In this document: one piece after another, positions 1 to 9,449 of the stretch
Numbering within the stretch: position 1 is the first letter of the stretch
How the letters are laid out: every line of letters starts with the position of its first letter
From: Flavobacteriaceae bacterium PS02293
GTDB lineage: Bacteria > Bacteroidota > Bacteroidia > Flavobacteriales > Weeksellaceae
DNA length: 64,000 nt
Assembly (NCBI GenBank): GCA_029960045.1
Contig: JASCOV010000005.1
Span: forward strand, 186,001-250,000
Direction of reading: 5' to 3'
Notes under the pieces: model-generated
Seen by the model: the letters and a program-made list of their open reading frames with translations, nothing else
Database searches by the model: none
Told to the model about the DNA's origin: nothing
Made by a program: the position numbers and the translations under genes

Positions 1-1800
1 CTAATTGCTTCTCCAAATTTCACAACAACAGAAGGTCAAAAGCTTGGATTGTCAAATAATTTTTATGTCAAATTAAAATCAAAAAATGATATAGAATTAT
101 TATATAAATCAGCAGAAGATAATAAGATTGAAGTATTAGGACACAATGAATATATGCCTTTATGGTTCACATTATCTTGTGGTAAAAATTCTTTATTACC
201 GAACGCATTAGAGGCCGCAAATTCATTTTACGAAACCGGATTATTTGAAAGCACTGAGCCAGCTTTTATATATCACGATTTAGAATTATCTGCTGATCCT
301 CTATTTAACCAACAATGGGGTTTAAAAAACACGGGGCAATATGGAAATGCTTATGCCGGAATCGATATAAACGCAGAACAAGCTTGGACAATTTCCAAAG
401 GAGCAAATATCAAAACAGCAATCTTTGATCACGGGTTTGAAATGAATCATCCAGATTTAGCAGCAAACGTTTATGGAAACGGCTTCGATGCTCAAACCAA
501 TACCTCACCGTCAATAGTGCGTGGAGAACACGGTACAGCTTGCGCAGGTATTATTGGAGCCAGACAAAATAACAATATTGGGATTAGCGGAATTGCACCA
601 GAAACAAAACTGGTATCAATAAGTATAAATCTTGAATTCTCGGACACTCCTCAACAATTGGCGAACGGTTTTAATTGGGCTTCTAATAATAATGTTGACA
701 TCATCAGTAACTCTTGGGGAGGATATGCTCCATCCAGTATTATCGACAATGCTATTTCAAATGCACTTACTTACGGAAGAAATGGAAAAGGAATGGTAAT
801 TGTTTTTGCCGCTGGAAATGAAGATGACACCAATATCAGATATCCAGGAAATTCAAATCCAAAAATACTTGTTGTTGGTGCAATGAGTCCTTGTGGAGAA
901 AGAAAAAATCCTGAATCTTGTGACGGCGAATATTGGGGCAGCTGTTATGGAAGTGAGTTGGATATCATAGCTCCTGGAGTAAAAATTGCTACAACAGACC
1001 GGCAAGGCAGTAATGGATATTCTTCTACCGATTATTACTTAACATTTAATGGTACTTCTTCTGCGTGCCCTGCAGTAGCCGGAGTAGCAGCATTGATTCT
1101 GTCTAAGAACCCCGAATTAACCAACCTACAAGTTAATGATATAATTGAGAAATCTGCAAGAAAAATCAGAACTGATTTATATAATTATTCTGCTAACAGC
1201 AATAGACCAAATGGATCTTGGAATATAGAAATGGGATATGGATTAATTGATGCCTATCAAGCGCTTCTTTTTACTTCTGCAACATCCTGTCCTGACAATT
1301 TAGATGTAACAACTAATGTAACTAATACTGATTATAAACAAGCTTCAAATATCATAACAGCGTCTAATACAATATTCTCCGGAGCTACTGCAACTTATCA
1401 TGCTGCAAATCAAGTGATACTATCAAATGGTTTTAATGCAAAAAATGGCTCATCATTTAATGCATATATTGAAGGGTGTAAAATCGGTAAAACGAATAAT
1501 ATAGAGGTGCCTGAAAAAATTGTATATAATCCTGTCACTCTTAAAGGTTCGCAAATAGAAAATGGAATTCAGTATTATAATGAACTATCTGTAATTCCAA
1601 ATCCAGCTTCTAACTATATAAATATAAATACTGGCAAAGAAAAATTAATTTCTTGGCAATTATATGATGTTTCCGGAAAATTAATGAAAAACGGAAATTC
1701 TAATACCATCAATATTCAATCAATACCAAATGCAAATTATGTTTTAAAAATAAATCTAGAAAAAACGCAAATTTCAAAAACAATAATCGTGAAACATTAA
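1..1800 (+). CDS. S8 subtilisin-like secreted protease, T9SS cargo (5' end missing)
   Basis: The frame is open from base 1 with no stop, so the gene starts before the window and the TTG at 49 is only an internal codon. The subtilisin triad is visible: Asp in IFDHGF (near base 427), His in GEHGTACAG (near 529) and Ser in NGTSSACPAVAG (near 1057). After the catalytic domain comes a region around bases 1290-1470 (SNTIFSGATATYHAANQV) resembling the coathanger-stack repeats of Bacteroidota surface proteins. The end is a type A T9SS sorting domain (VIPNPASNYININ, then YDVSGKLMKNG, ending in KTIIVKH). It is inferred to be exported by Sec, secreted through T9SS and to act as an extracellular or surface endopeptidase. 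The signal peptide lies outside the window. A strong hairpin follows the stop. Confidence 0.9.
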   Translation, partial: LIASPNFTTTEGQKLGLSNNFYVKLKSKNDIELLYKSAEDNKIEVLGHNEYMPLWFTLSCGKNSLLPNALEAANSFYETGLFESTEPAFIYHDLELSADPLFNQQWGLKNTGQYGNAYAGIDINAEQAWTISKGANIKTAIFDHGFEMNHPDLAANVYGNGFDAQTNTSPSIVRGEHGTACAGIIGARQNNNIGISGIAPETKLVSISINLEFSDTPQQLANGFNWASNNNVDIISNSWGGYAPSSIIDNAISNALTYGRNGKGMVIVFAAGNEDDTNIRYPGNSNPKILVVGAMSPCGERKNPESCDGEYWGSCYGSELDIIAPGVKIATTDRQGSNGYSSTDYYLTFNGTSSACPAVAGVAALILSKNPELTNLQVNDIIEKSARKIRTDLYNYSANSNRPNGSWNIEMGYGLIDAYQALLFTSATSCPDNLDVTTNVTNTDYKQASNIITASNTIFSGATATYHAANQVILSNGFNAKNGSSFNAYIEGCKIGKTNNIEVPEKIVYNPVTLKGSQIENGIQYYNELSVIPNPASNYININTGKEKLISWQLYDVSGKLMKNGNSNTINIQSIPNANYVLKINLEKTQISKTIIVKH

Positions 1801-1835
1801 AACACAAATCCAGATAAAAAAAAACAATAACCATG

Positions 1836-1866
1836 AAAAAGAGACTCAAATTGAGTCTCTTTTTAT
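1836..1866. terminator. Bidirectional terminator between convergent genes
   Basis: A perfect 9-base stem (GAGACTCAA / TTGAGTCTC, 1841-1859) is flanked by an A-run on the left and a T-run on the right. It can therefore end transcription of the protease (+) and of the small secreted protein gene (-), whose 3' end it touches. Confidence 0.85.
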
Positions 1867-2255
1867 TTTGTCCTTTTCACAAAAACCAGCTTACTTGAAA
1901 AATCCTTTCGATTAAGAAAGTTATCAGTAAAATTCAGACCACTATTGCACTCATAAATCAATTGTTTTTTTTCAATTATAATCTCACAATATGACGAATG
2001 ATGGTCTTCATTCTGAGCTGGCATTATCAATTTACTTTCTTTTGGATAAGCGTAATAAGCATCTTCACTATAACCTTTGCTTTTGTCATTGATTATAAAA
2101 CAATCGCATTCCTTATCAAACTTAATATTGAGTTCCCGCTTGTTTTCTTTGTTGTACCAAATTCCTTCAAAATTCTTTTTCTGGCCAACAGATTGAGCAA
2201 AACTTTTGGAAGCAATGCAAAATACAATTATAGTGAAAATAGGTTTCAGTTTCAT
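1863..2255 (-). CDS. Small secreted protein of unknown function
   Basis: A 130-residue protein that I do not recognise. The first 20 residues (MKLKPIFTIIVFCIASKSFA) form a Sec signal peptide with an Ala-X-Ala-like end. The mature part opens with FEGIWYNKENKRELNIKF, the style of small lipocalin-like or beta-barrel proteins that begin with 'G.W' in Bacteroidota. It contains four Cys (two in ECDCF) that could form disulfides in the periplasm. No sorting domain or lipobox is present, so a soluble periplasmic location is inferred. It runs convergent to the protease gene and shares its terminator. Confidence 0.6.
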   Translation of the reverse strand: MKLKPIFTIIVFCIASKSFAQSVGQKKNFEGIWYNKENKRELNIKFDKECDCFIINDKSKGYSEDAYYAYPKESKLIMPAQNEDHHSSYCEIIIEKKQLIYECNSGLNFTDNFLNRKDFSSKLVFVKRTK

Positions 2256-2336
2256 TAATTTTTCAGTTTACTCAAAGATACATTTCGGAAAACTTATTTC
2301 ATCACTTCATCATAAGATTCTTCGCTTGTTATCGCA

Positions 2337-2915
2337 TTAGGATTTTCTTCCATTTCCTTCGTGGCTGATGGTTTTAGCTTCGGTTTTGATATAGTTTTGA
2401 TAAGCTTTTTTTGGATTCTTATTATTTAAATACGAATGCGCAATGATATCATAAAATTTATAATTGAAAGTACTCTTGTCTTTTTCTGCTTGTTTTGTAA
2501 CACTGAAGAGGTTTTCCATAAACTTACTGTCTGCAATTGCATCTGAATAAACTGCAATCGTAAGCAGATAAAAATCTTTCAGATATTTCATCTCTTTAGA
2601 ATCTGCATTTATCTTGTTGAGATAAAATATTGTGCTATCCTTTTGTTGGGAATAATAGGCAGATTTTCCTTTGAAGAAAATAATAGCGCGCATACAACTT
2701 ATTCTTTTTTGAAATTTTTGAATTTCTTTCGCAACAAAAGCTTGTCGTTCAGGAACACTCAAAGTATCCAAAGAAAGAGCCTGTTTAAAGAATTGCTGTT
2801 CCTCTTGAACCGAATATTCATCAAAGTTTTGAGGCTCTTTTTTTTCGCAAGAAAGGAAAATAAGACAAATAGAAAAACCATATAAAATAGTTTTTACATA
2901 TCTAAAATTCATCAA
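2337..2915 (-). CDS. Lipoprotein with TPR-like helices, probably frameshifted near its 3' end
   Basis: The protein has a lipoprotein signal ending in FLSCEKKE (lipobox Cys near residue 23), then an alpha-helical region with TPR-like character (SYLNNKNPKKAYQNYIK near residues 162-178). It stops at residue 192 with an unusual tail (SHEGNGRKS). The +1 frame stays open from the A7 run (minus-strand view, 2406-2412) to a TAA at 2294-2296 and encodes a coding-like end, KEMEENPNAITSEESYDEVMK. The two frames overlap without a stop, so a one-base indel would give a longer natural protein ending at 2294. Function is unknown. Comparable Bacteroidota proteins are N-terminal parts of TPR sensors, but no kinase or DNA-binding domain is seen here. 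Either a genuine short lipoprotein or a broken gene fits. Confidence 0.6.
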   Translation of the reverse strand: MMNFRYVKTILYGFSICLIFLSCEKKEPQNFDEYSVQEEQQFFKQALSLDTLSVPERQAFVAKEIQKFQKRISCMRAIIFFKGKSAYYSQQKDSTIFYLNKINADSKEMKYLKDFYLLTIAVYSDAIADSKFMENLFSVTKQAEKDKSTFNYKFYDIIAHSYLNNKNPKKAYQNYIKTEAKTISHEGNGRKS

Positions 2916-3012
2916 TTTGTGTTTGCTTTTTCTTCGTTAAATATATTAAACTTTGAGAAATGTGCAAAAAAATTCAAAAAAGCAATGTTTTTAATTAAAC
3001 TTAGGTAAAAAA

Positions 3013-3043
3013 AAATACGGCTCAACTTTCGTTAACCGTATTT
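3013..3043 (-). terminator. Intrinsic terminator of the propeller-like protein gene
   Basis: Stem AAATACGG (3013-3020) pairs with CCGTATTT (3036-3043), with partial inner pairing. On the minus strand it runs into a stretch of nine T. Confidence 0.75.
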
Positions 3044-3065
3044 ATAATTATTAAACTTTGAAAAA

Positions 3066-4217
3066 TTATTTCACAATAATCTTCTTAGAAACGATGACTT
3101 TTCCGTTTTCCGACTCTACATTTACCAAATAAATACCAGAAATCAATTTTCCTAATTCGATTCTATTTTCAGAATTAGAAATATTGGTAATGGTTTGATT
3201 GGACACCAAATTTCCGGAAGCACTGTAAACTTTCACATTGGCATTTCCTTTTTGGTTATTGGCAATTCTTACATTCACAAAACCTTCGGAAACTTTTGTT
3301 GGATAAATATCATTTTTATTGATATCAACAGTGGTTTTATTCGATTTCAAAACATAAGAACTTCCGAGGTCATAGACTGGCATATCCAGATTGTTATTCA
3401 TCTTTTCTGCCTGCAAAGTTTCGAGATTCAAACTATGGAAAACGCCGCCTTTTGCACTTGCCAAAATGATTTTCCCTTCAGAATTGACAGCAGCTCCATT
3501 GATGGAAAAATTTTCCGGCAAGGATTTTATTTTCCCAATGAATTTAGCTTTCATATCATTCAAAGACATTTTGAAGACACTTCCAAAAGCTGAAAAAACA
3601 TAGAAATTGTTATTATTATCAGCAATCATATCGCCACCAAAACCTGTCTGCATTTTGCTTAACTGATTGTCTCCGTTTCCAGAATCATCTTTTACAATTC
3701 CCAAATCTGTAACGACATATTTTCCATCTTTGTTAGAAATTTTCAAAAGTTGAGAACCTGAATTGGAAAGTGCATAAACGTTCCCGTCTGTTCCATTCGT
3801 CATTCGCGAAAATTGCGAACCTGTATCGCAAGATGTTGGATTGGAAAGATTATTTTCTACCAACGTCACATTTTTCGTTTTGGAATCCAAAATATAAATA
3901 TTAGAAGAAAACAACGGCATATAAACTAAGTTTCCTCTCGCATCTACAGCCAAGGTTGCAATTTGATTGGCTAGAGCATTGGCATTTGATTTTTTGTCTT
4001 CGGTAATCTCACGGTTTTGTTTTGTAGAAAATATGATTGGTTGTTCTGAGGCTGACAAAATAACTTTCTGGGTAATTCCATTCTTAGAATCCAAAGCCCT
4101 GAAATCCTGAAAAATAATGTTAGTTGTTTCTTTGCCCGTGAGCGCCAACAAATCTTGCTGTCCAAACGCCAATGTTCCGATTGACAACAATAATAAAGAA
4201 GATAAAGTTTTTTTCAT
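3066..4217 (-). CDS. Secreted beta-propeller-like protein with T9SS sorting domain
   Basis: A 383-residue protein with a clear signal peptide (MKKTLSSLLLLSIGTLAFGQ). The central part has repeated short beta-rich units with Gly/Asp turns (LAVDARGNLVYMP, NGTDGNVYALSN, IADNNNNFYVFS, VNSEGKIILAS) like those of SMP-30/NHL-type propellers. No catalytic motif is identified. The C-terminal ~75 residues are a T9SS type A sorting domain (VKVYSASGNLVSNQ, GIYLVNVESENGKVIVSKKIIVK spread over the end). It is expected to be released or attached at the cell surface and its ligand is unknown. The gene stands alone between two terminators. Confidence 0.8.
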   Translation of the reverse strand: MKKTLSSLLLLSIGTLAFGQQDLLALTGKETTNIIFQDFRALDSKNGITQKVILSASEQPIIFSTKQNREITEDKKSNANALANQIATLAVDARGNLVYMPLFSSNIYILDSKTKNVTLVENNLSNPTSCDTGSQFSRMTNGTDGNVYALSNSGSQLLKISNKDGKYVVTDLGIVKDDSGNGDNQLSKMQTGFGGDMIADNNNNFYVFSAFGSVFKMSLNDMKAKFIGKIKSLPENFSINGAAVNSEGKIILASAKGGVFHSLNLETLQAEKMNNNLDMPVYDLGSSYVLKSNKTTVDINKNDIYPTKVSEGFVNVRIANNQKGNANVKVYSASGNLVSNQTITNISNSENRIELGKLISGIYLVNVESENGKVIVSKKIIVK

Positions 4218-4288
4218 AGTTGATATTTTTAAATTATTATGACTAAGTTACTTATTTTTAGAATACAACGAGAAGTAAGATGAAAAAA

Positions 4289-4310
4289 TCCGTCTCAATT
4301 GTGAGACGGA
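4289..4310 (-). terminator. Terminator of the delta-60-repeat gene
   Basis: A perfect 9-base stem TCCGTCTCA / TGAGACGGA with a 4-base loop. On the minus strand it is followed by six T. It lies just after the stop of the 977-residue protein gene and before the promoter region of the next minus-strand gene. Confidence 0.85.
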
Positions 4311-4340
4311 CTTGTTTTTATATGTTCAAAGATTTACTTT

Positions 4341-7274
4341 TTATTCTTTGATAAGTTTCTTACTCATTATGTCTCCGTTACCCGAAGTTGCTTTAATAAT
4401 ATAAATTCCTTTTTGTAGTGTAGAAACATTAGCTTCTTTATTGGTATAAGTCACATTTAGCTTTTTACCATCCAAAGCGTATATTTCTACTGTTTTGATT
4501 TCTTCATTAAAGATTATTTTTTCTTTTGCAGGATTAGGTGCAAAAGAAAACGCAGAACGTCTGTCCGAATCTGCAGTTCCTAAAACCTTAGTAAAACTAT
4601 AATCTCCTGAAACAATATTAAATTTAACCGTATATGTTCCCGCTGGAACTACAATATTAGCACCATTACCAAGCCCTGTACCTGTAGGAAATGTACTGCC
4701 TCCCCAATTAAGATTCCACGCATTATTTTCTCTGAACTTGACTTCTGTTGCCGGAAATGTATGGTTGCTGACGATAAAATTAATGCCATCTGTACTGCTC
4801 ATTGATACATCTGCAGTTCCTCCCCAATCATTAAATACACCACCGATTCCTATATTGTATAGATTAATGGAAGATAATCCAAAATCACTACTTTCATTAG
4901 TATCTGAATAATAGTCGCCTCCTGTTACCAAATGGTTATTGGTAATGATTAAAGATCTTGCATTCAATTGTTCTGAGAAGATTTCGTTTTTCAAAAAAGT
5001 AGTATCTAATGTACCATTAGTATTGTATCTTGCAATACCACCATCATAAGCAGAAGAAATGATGATTCTGTTTAGAGGATCTAAAACCATATCATTATCT
5101 CTTTCTGAAAAACCTGAATAGTCAGTCAATAATTGTCCGGTCGAATTGAAAGATGTATCCAAAGAGCCATTGTTATTGTAGCGTAGCAATGCTAATCTAC
5201 CATTACCGGAAGTATTTACATAGCTACTTAATACAGCTATTTTACCATCGGCTTGCAATGCTAATTTTAAAATCTCATCATTACTGGTACCGATGCCTTG
5301 GGTTACTTTACCATTACCATTAAAGGTGCTGTCTAATGTACCATTGCTATTATACCTCATCAGCAATAGGTCTCTGTCTGCGCCATTGGTTATCCAGCCG
5401 CCAACTAATATTTTGCCATCCGGTTGTAGTAAAATGCTATTTCCTACAGAATTCACACTAATAGTTGTATTCAAAATACCAGTCCCGTTAAAAGTAGTAT
5501 CCAACGTTCCATTTGTATTAAATCTTACTAATGTAAAAACGCTAACTGTACCAATATATGAACTTCCAACTATCATTATTTTACCATCTGTTTGCAGAAT
5601 GGCAGCATTAGAAAAAGTCCAGTTAGCGTTTATACCAAGGCTTGCCATTCCAGAAGTGCCAAAAGTTGTGTCCACAGTCCCACTGGCATTGTATCTGCGG
5701 ACAAAAATTTCTTGGTTATTACTTGTACTACTATAGTAATTTCCAACTATTAATACTTTACCATCTGTTTGCGATAGCACAGCCGAAGAATTTAAAGTAT
5801 TGTCAAAATAAGTATGTTGAAAATTACTGGTTAGATAGCCTTTGGTGTTAAAGCTGGTATCCAAAGTCCCATTGGTATTGTAACGGGCCAAAGAAATATT
5901 ATTAGATGAAGTATAACCAGTCGCTAATATTTTACCATCACTTTGTACGGCAAGTTTTTCTATAACATCCCTTCCGCTTTTTAGAAAACCTGAAGTTACT
6001 TTACCGGTTCCATTAAACGTATTGTCTAGAGTCCCATTGGTATTAAGGCGTATGATAGCAATGTCATCGTAACTTCCTACATAAGAAGTGCCACAAACCA
6101 CTATTTTGCCATCAGTTTGTATTTTTACATCAGCTGCTGTGTTGGGTTTATTTTTATCAATACTTGCTGTTACTACACCTGAAGCATTAAAAGTAGTATC
6201 CAATATTCCATTGGTATTATATCTAAACACATAATATTCTGAGGTGTGTGCTGTGGCATCGTATTTACTGCCAGTTACAATAATTTTTCCATCAGTTTGT
6301 ATTGCTACAGATTCGGCTGTATCAACATATACAGCTAAATTTGTAGTTACAGCGCCAGTCCCATTAAAAGTGGTATCTAATGTCCCATTGGTATTAAGGC
6401 GTACCGTTTTAGTGCCACCAAAACTACTATTTCCTGCTAATATTATTTTACCATCGCTCTGCAAAGCAATTCCTCCGGATAGATAACCAGCTAATGTATT
6501 GTTACCAGTTACTACGCCTGCACTACCAAAAGTAGTATCTATGCTGCCATTGCTATTAAACCTTACAGCGGTGTAAAATTGATTACCGGTGGTGGTAGTT
6601 GTATATCCCGCAAGAATAATTTTACCATCAGTTTGGATAGCAACTGCACCAACATTATCAGTTTTATTGATATCTTTAGATACCTTACCTGTTCCATTAA
6701 AAGTAGTATCTATCGTGCCATTGCTGTTTAAACGCAATGCGGCAAAATTAACATTAGAAACATTATTTAGATATAAATCTTCATAAGCCGAAAGCACTAT
6801 TTTTCCATCAGTTTGTATGGCTATATTATTAATAATAAAACTGGTACCTGATGGTACACTATAGGTATATATCCCATTGGTACCAAATGTAGTATCCAAA
6901 GTACCATTGCTATTATAACGAGATACTGTATTATAATCAGTAAGTACTATTTTACCATCAGACTGTAATGCTGCATTAACAAAATAACCAGTAATAAATT
7001 GCCTTCCTGTACCATTAAATGTCGTATCTAATGTCCCATTGGCATTATATCTTGTGATAACACCACCCGCATTATCATTATATCCTATTATTATAATCTT
7101 GCCGTCAGACTGTATTAATTCTTTTTTGGCATGATTATTAGCATAGCTAATATCTGTACTTGCTATACCATTGATACCAAATGTAGTGTTTATGGTTCCA
7201 GCGGTTTGCGCTTTGGCAATTGTCGTTATTCCTAGTAGTGCTAAGCCTAACAAAATTGTATTTTTGTTTTTCAT
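4341..7274 (-). CDS. Delta-60-repeat secreted protein, T9SS cargo
   Basis: A 977-residue protein. Residues 1-22 are a signal peptide (ending in IAKAQ). About fourteen repeats of roughly 55-65 residues follow, each built on 'DGKIILAGY ... RYNSNGTLDTTFNGTGKV', the delta-60 / DUF5122 beta-propeller repeat. After residue ~815 comes a separate domain (DWGGTADVSMSSTDG ... AGTYTVKFNIVSGDYSFT) like the beta-sandwich units of SusE/SusF outer-membrane proteins. The last ~75 residues are a T9SS sorting domain (FAPNPAKEKIIFNE, YALDGKKLN, ending SKKLIKE). It is inferred to be a large surface or released propeller protein, possibly carbohydrate-binding through the penultimate domain. No enzyme motif is seen. 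Confidence 0.88.
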   Translation of the reverse strand: MKNKNTILLGLALLGITTIAKAQTAGTINTTFGINGIASTDISYANNHAKKELIQSDGKIIIIGYNDNAGGVITRYNANGTLDTTFNGTGRQFITGYFVNAALQSDGKIVLTDYNTVSRYNSNGTLDTTFGTNGIYTYSVPSGTSFIINNIAIQTDGKIVLSAYEDLYLNNVSNVNFAALRLNSNGTIDTTFNGTGKVSKDINKTDNVGAVAIQTDGKIILAGYTTTTTGNQFYTAVRFNSNGSIDTTFGSAGVVTGNNTLAGYLSGGIALQSDGKIILAGNSSFGGTKTVRLNTNGTLDTTFNGTGAVTTNLAVYVDTAESVAIQTDGKIIVTGSKYDATAHTSEYYVFRYNTNGILDTTFNASGVVTASIDKNKPNTAADVKIQTDGKIVVCGTSYVGSYDDIAIIRLNTNGTLDNTFNGTGKVTSGFLKSGRDVIEKLAVQSDGKILATGYTSSNNISLARYNTNGTLDTSFNTKGYLTSNFQHTYFDNTLNSSAVLSQTDGKVLIVGNYYSSTSNNQEIFVRRYNASGTVDTTFGTSGMASLGINANWTFSNAAILQTDGKIMIVGSSYIGTVSVFTLVRFNTNGTLDTTFNGTGILNTTISVNSVGNSILLQPDGKILVGGWITNGADRDLLLMRYNSNGTLDSTFNGNGKVTQGIGTSNDEILKLALQADGKIAVLSSYVNTSGNGRLALLRYNNNGSLDTSFNSTGQLLTDYSGFSERDNDMVLDPLNRIIISSAYDGGIARYNTNGTLDTTFLKNEIFSEQLNARSLIITNNHLVTGGDYYSDTNESSDFGLSSINLYNIGIGGVFNDWGGTADVSMSSTDGINFIVSNHTFPATEVKFRENNAWNLNWGGSTFPTGTGLGNGANIVVPAGTYTVKFNIVSGDYSFTKVLGTADSDRRSAFSFAPNPAKEKIIFNEEIKTVEIYALDGKKLNVTYTNKEANVSTLQKGIYIIKATSGNGDIMSKKLIKE
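4990..7240 (-). repeat. Array of about 14 delta-60 coding repeats
   Basis: Units of about 170-200 bases recur throughout, each with a 'LDTTF' codon block followed by a 'DGKI' block. Spacing and sequence vary, and the frame is kept. These are protein repeats, not a CRISPR array. Confidence 0.85.
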
Positions 7275-7698
7275 GTATTTAAAGTTTTTTTAGTTTTTCC
7301 ACCAGTTCGATAGTGTTTGTATGAGCCGTAGTCTTTTTTTTGCTCATAAGCTAGCAATTTGTGGTTCTTTAGTAATTATTAATTTTTATTCCGGCAAATC
7401 TATAAAAAAAACATTGAGATACATTCGGAATTTTTTTAATCGAAGATTTACAAAACTTTATTCGAAAACTGACACGTAAAAATACAGTCTAAATAGGATT
7501 GACACCACAATTATTACCTATACTTCTACTAAACTTAAAGAAGAAATCAATCAAAAATCAGTAATAAACAATTGAAATTTAGTTTTTCTCTTGATGAAAT
7601 TTTGCCTTCAGGTGTTAAGCAAAAAAGGAGCTTAAAGCAATAAATAAAAATGGCCGGAATTTTTCTTCCAGCCATAACTACTTAAGCGAGTTTATTTT
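7275..7698. other. Intergenic region, 424 bases
   Basis: It holds the upstream region of the delta-60 gene (minus) at the left and the cysS terminator at 7651-7674. The middle is A/T-rich with no open frame that looks coding. No clear TAnnTTTG element facing the delta-60 gene was found. Confidence 0.5.
7651..7674 (-). terminator. Terminator of the folE-cysS operon
   Basis: TGGCcGGAA (7651-7659) pairs with TTCCaGCCA (7666-7674) with one C-A mismatch. On the minus strand a T-rich run follows. Confidence 0.7.
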
Positions 7699-9171
7699 TT
7701 ATAATAAATTATAACTTGTCCCGTCTCGCCCATCTTTTAGTTCGATTCCTTTTTCTAGAAGTTGGTCACGGATCTGGTCAGACAATTCCCAATTCTTAGA
7801 TTTTCTGGCTTGATTTCTCAAATCGATTAAAACCTGTAAAGTTTGGTCAAGCTTATCATTATTCGATTCTTCAATCATTTGTAAGCCTAAAACATCGAAA
7901 ACAATCGCATTTAAAAATTGTTTCAAATCTTCATAATCATTGGTCGAAATAATTTCTTTACCCAATTTTGAAGCCGAAATAAATTTTACAGCTTCAAATA
8001 GATGAGAAATTAAAATCGGACTGTTGAAATCGTCTGACAAAGATTCCAATACTTTTTCTTTCCAATTTTTATAGTCAAAAGAAGATGTTTCTACGCCTTC
8101 TGATGGAACTTGTGTATTCAGTATTTTAACGGCTTCCATTAATCTGTTAAAACCTTTTTCACTCGCCAGCATTGCATCATTGGAAATATCCAAAACACTT
8201 CTGTAATGCGCCTGTAAAAAACAAAATCTCAACACACTTGGATGAAAAGCTTTCTCAAAGAAATCATTGTTTCCAGTGATTAATTCCATTGGAAGAATGT
8301 AATTTCCGGTTGATTTGCTCATCCTTTGTCCGTTCATCGTCAGCATATTGGCGTGCATCCAATATTTTACCGGTTCTACGCCGTTGCAAGCTTTTCCTTG
8401 AGCGATTTCACACTCGTGGTGCGGGAATTTCAAATCCATTCCACCACCATGAATATCAAATTGATCGCCCAAATATTTCGTGCTCATTGCAGTACATTCA
8501 AGATGCCAACCCGGGAAACCTTCTCCCCAAGGCGAAGGCCATTTCATAATATGTTCCGGCGACGCTTTTTTCCAAAGAGCGAAATCCTGTGGATTTTTCT
8601 TCTCAAATTGACCGTCCAAATCTCTTGTATTGGCGAATAATTCTTCGATATTTCTTCGGGAAAGTTCACCGTAATTAAGACCTCTCGCATTGTATTCCAA
8701 AACATCGAAATAGACAGAACCGTTGCTTTCGTAAGCAAAACCTTTTTCAATTAAATCTTTTGCAAGTTCCAATTGTTCGATGATGTGACCAGTTGCAGTC
8801 GGCTCTATCGTGGGAGGAAGTAAATTGAATTTCTTCAAAACCTCGTGAAAATCGACTGTGTATTTTTGTACGATTTCCATCGGCTCCAGTTTTTCTAATC
8901 TGGATTGCTTGATGAATCTGTCATTATTAATATCGCCATCGTCCGTCAAATGTCCGGCGTCTGTGATATTTCTGACATATCTGACTTTATAATCTAGGAA
9001 ACGAAGACTTCTGTAAATGAAATCGAAGGACAAAAAAGTTCTCACATTTCCGAGATGCACATTGCTGTAAACCGTCGGTCCACAAACGTACATCCCGATA
9101 TTACCTTCTAATATGGGTTTGAAAACTTCTTTTTCGCCTGAAAGCGAGTTGTATATTTTCAGTTGGCTCAT
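7699..9171 (-). CDS. cysS: Cysteinyl-tRNA synthetase
   Basis: A 490-residue class I aminoacyl-tRNA synthetase that charges tRNA-Cys with cysteine in the cytoplasm. Visible signatures are the N-terminal zinc Cys and HIGH region ([19 protein letters not shown], with HLGN as the HIGH motif), the second zinc-ligand region ([10 protein letters not shown], then HHECEIAQ) and the KMSKS loop as RMSKSTGN near residue 282. The C-terminal part is the helical anticodon-binding region. Length is normal for the family. It is the last gene of a folE-unknown-cysS operon, 6 bases after the preceding stop. Confidence 0.97.
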   Translation of the reverse strand: MSQLKIYNSLSGEKEVFKPILEGNIGMYVCGPTVYSNVHLGNVRTFLSFDFIYRSLRFLDYKVRYVRNITDAGHLTDDGDINNDRFIKQSRLEKLEPMEIVQKYTVDFHEVLKKFNLLPPTIEPTATGHIIEQLELAKDLIEKGFAYESNGSVYFDVLEYNARGLNYGELSRRNIEELFANTRDLDGQFEKKNPQDFALWKKASPEHIMKWPSPWGEGFPGWHLECTAMSTKYLGDQFDIHGGGMDLKFPHHECEIAQGKACNGVEPVKYWMHANMLTMNGQRMSKSTGNYILPMELITGNNDFFEKAFHPSVLRFCFLQAHYRSVLDISNDAMLASEKGFNRLMEAVKILNTQVPSEGVETSSFDYKNWKEKVLESLSDDFNSPILISHLFEAVKFISASKLGKEIISTNDYEDLKQFLNAIVFDVLGLQMIEESNNDKLDQTLQVLIDLRNQARKSKNWELSDQIRDQLLEKGIELKDGRDGTSYNLL

Positions 9172-9177
9172 TTTAAT

Positions 9178-9447
9178 TTAAGTATATTTTAATAAATTCT
9201 GACCTAATTTTTTTACAAATAGAATTTCTTCGGGCATCGATTCTTTTAAATTTGTGGGAAATAATATAATTCCAATAAATGTTTGCTGGTGTAATGTAAT
9301 TAAGAAATTTTCTATTTCAAAATCAATGTAAACTGAATCAAAGTCAGCTATTTTACTTAACAGTTTACCATTAAATTTTTCAATAATGATTGTACACAAC
9401 TTTGCTAAAAGTAAATGATCTGGCTGATTAGAAAGTTCAAAATCCAT
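9178..9447 (-). CDS. Conserved-looking small protein of unknown function
   Basis: 89 residues, not recognised. It reads as a compact mixed alpha/beta cytoplasmic domain without a signal peptide or membrane span (MDFELSNQPDHLLLAKLC at the start, YIDFEIENFLITLHQQTF in the middle). It sits 2 bases after the folE stop and 6 bases before the cysS start, so it is co-transcribed with both. That tight packing is the main support for it being a real gene. Nothing in the sequence gives a function. Confidence 0.65.
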   Translation of the reverse strand: MDFELSNQPDHLLLAKLCTIIIEKFNGKLLSKIADFDSVYIDFEIENFLITLHQQTFIGIILFPTNLKESMPEEILFVKKLGQNLLKYT

Positions 9448-9449
9448 TA

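Noticed and set aside
1998..2258. Plus-strand open frame of 86 codons
   Set aside because: It is antisense to a gene with a clear signal peptide, and its translation is Phe/Ile-rich as expected from the reverse of A/T-rich coding DNA.
5293..5736. Long open frame on the plus strand opposite the delta-60-repeat gene
   Set aside because: It mirrors the repeats of the true gene (periodic proline/valine-rich translation), has no leader or promoter, and the minus-strand frame has a signal peptide and sorting domain.
4990..7240. Regularly spaced similar DNA blocks that could suggest a CRISPR array
   Set aside because: The units are 170-200 bases, variable, in frame and encode delta-60 repeats. There are no short identical repeats with unique spacers.
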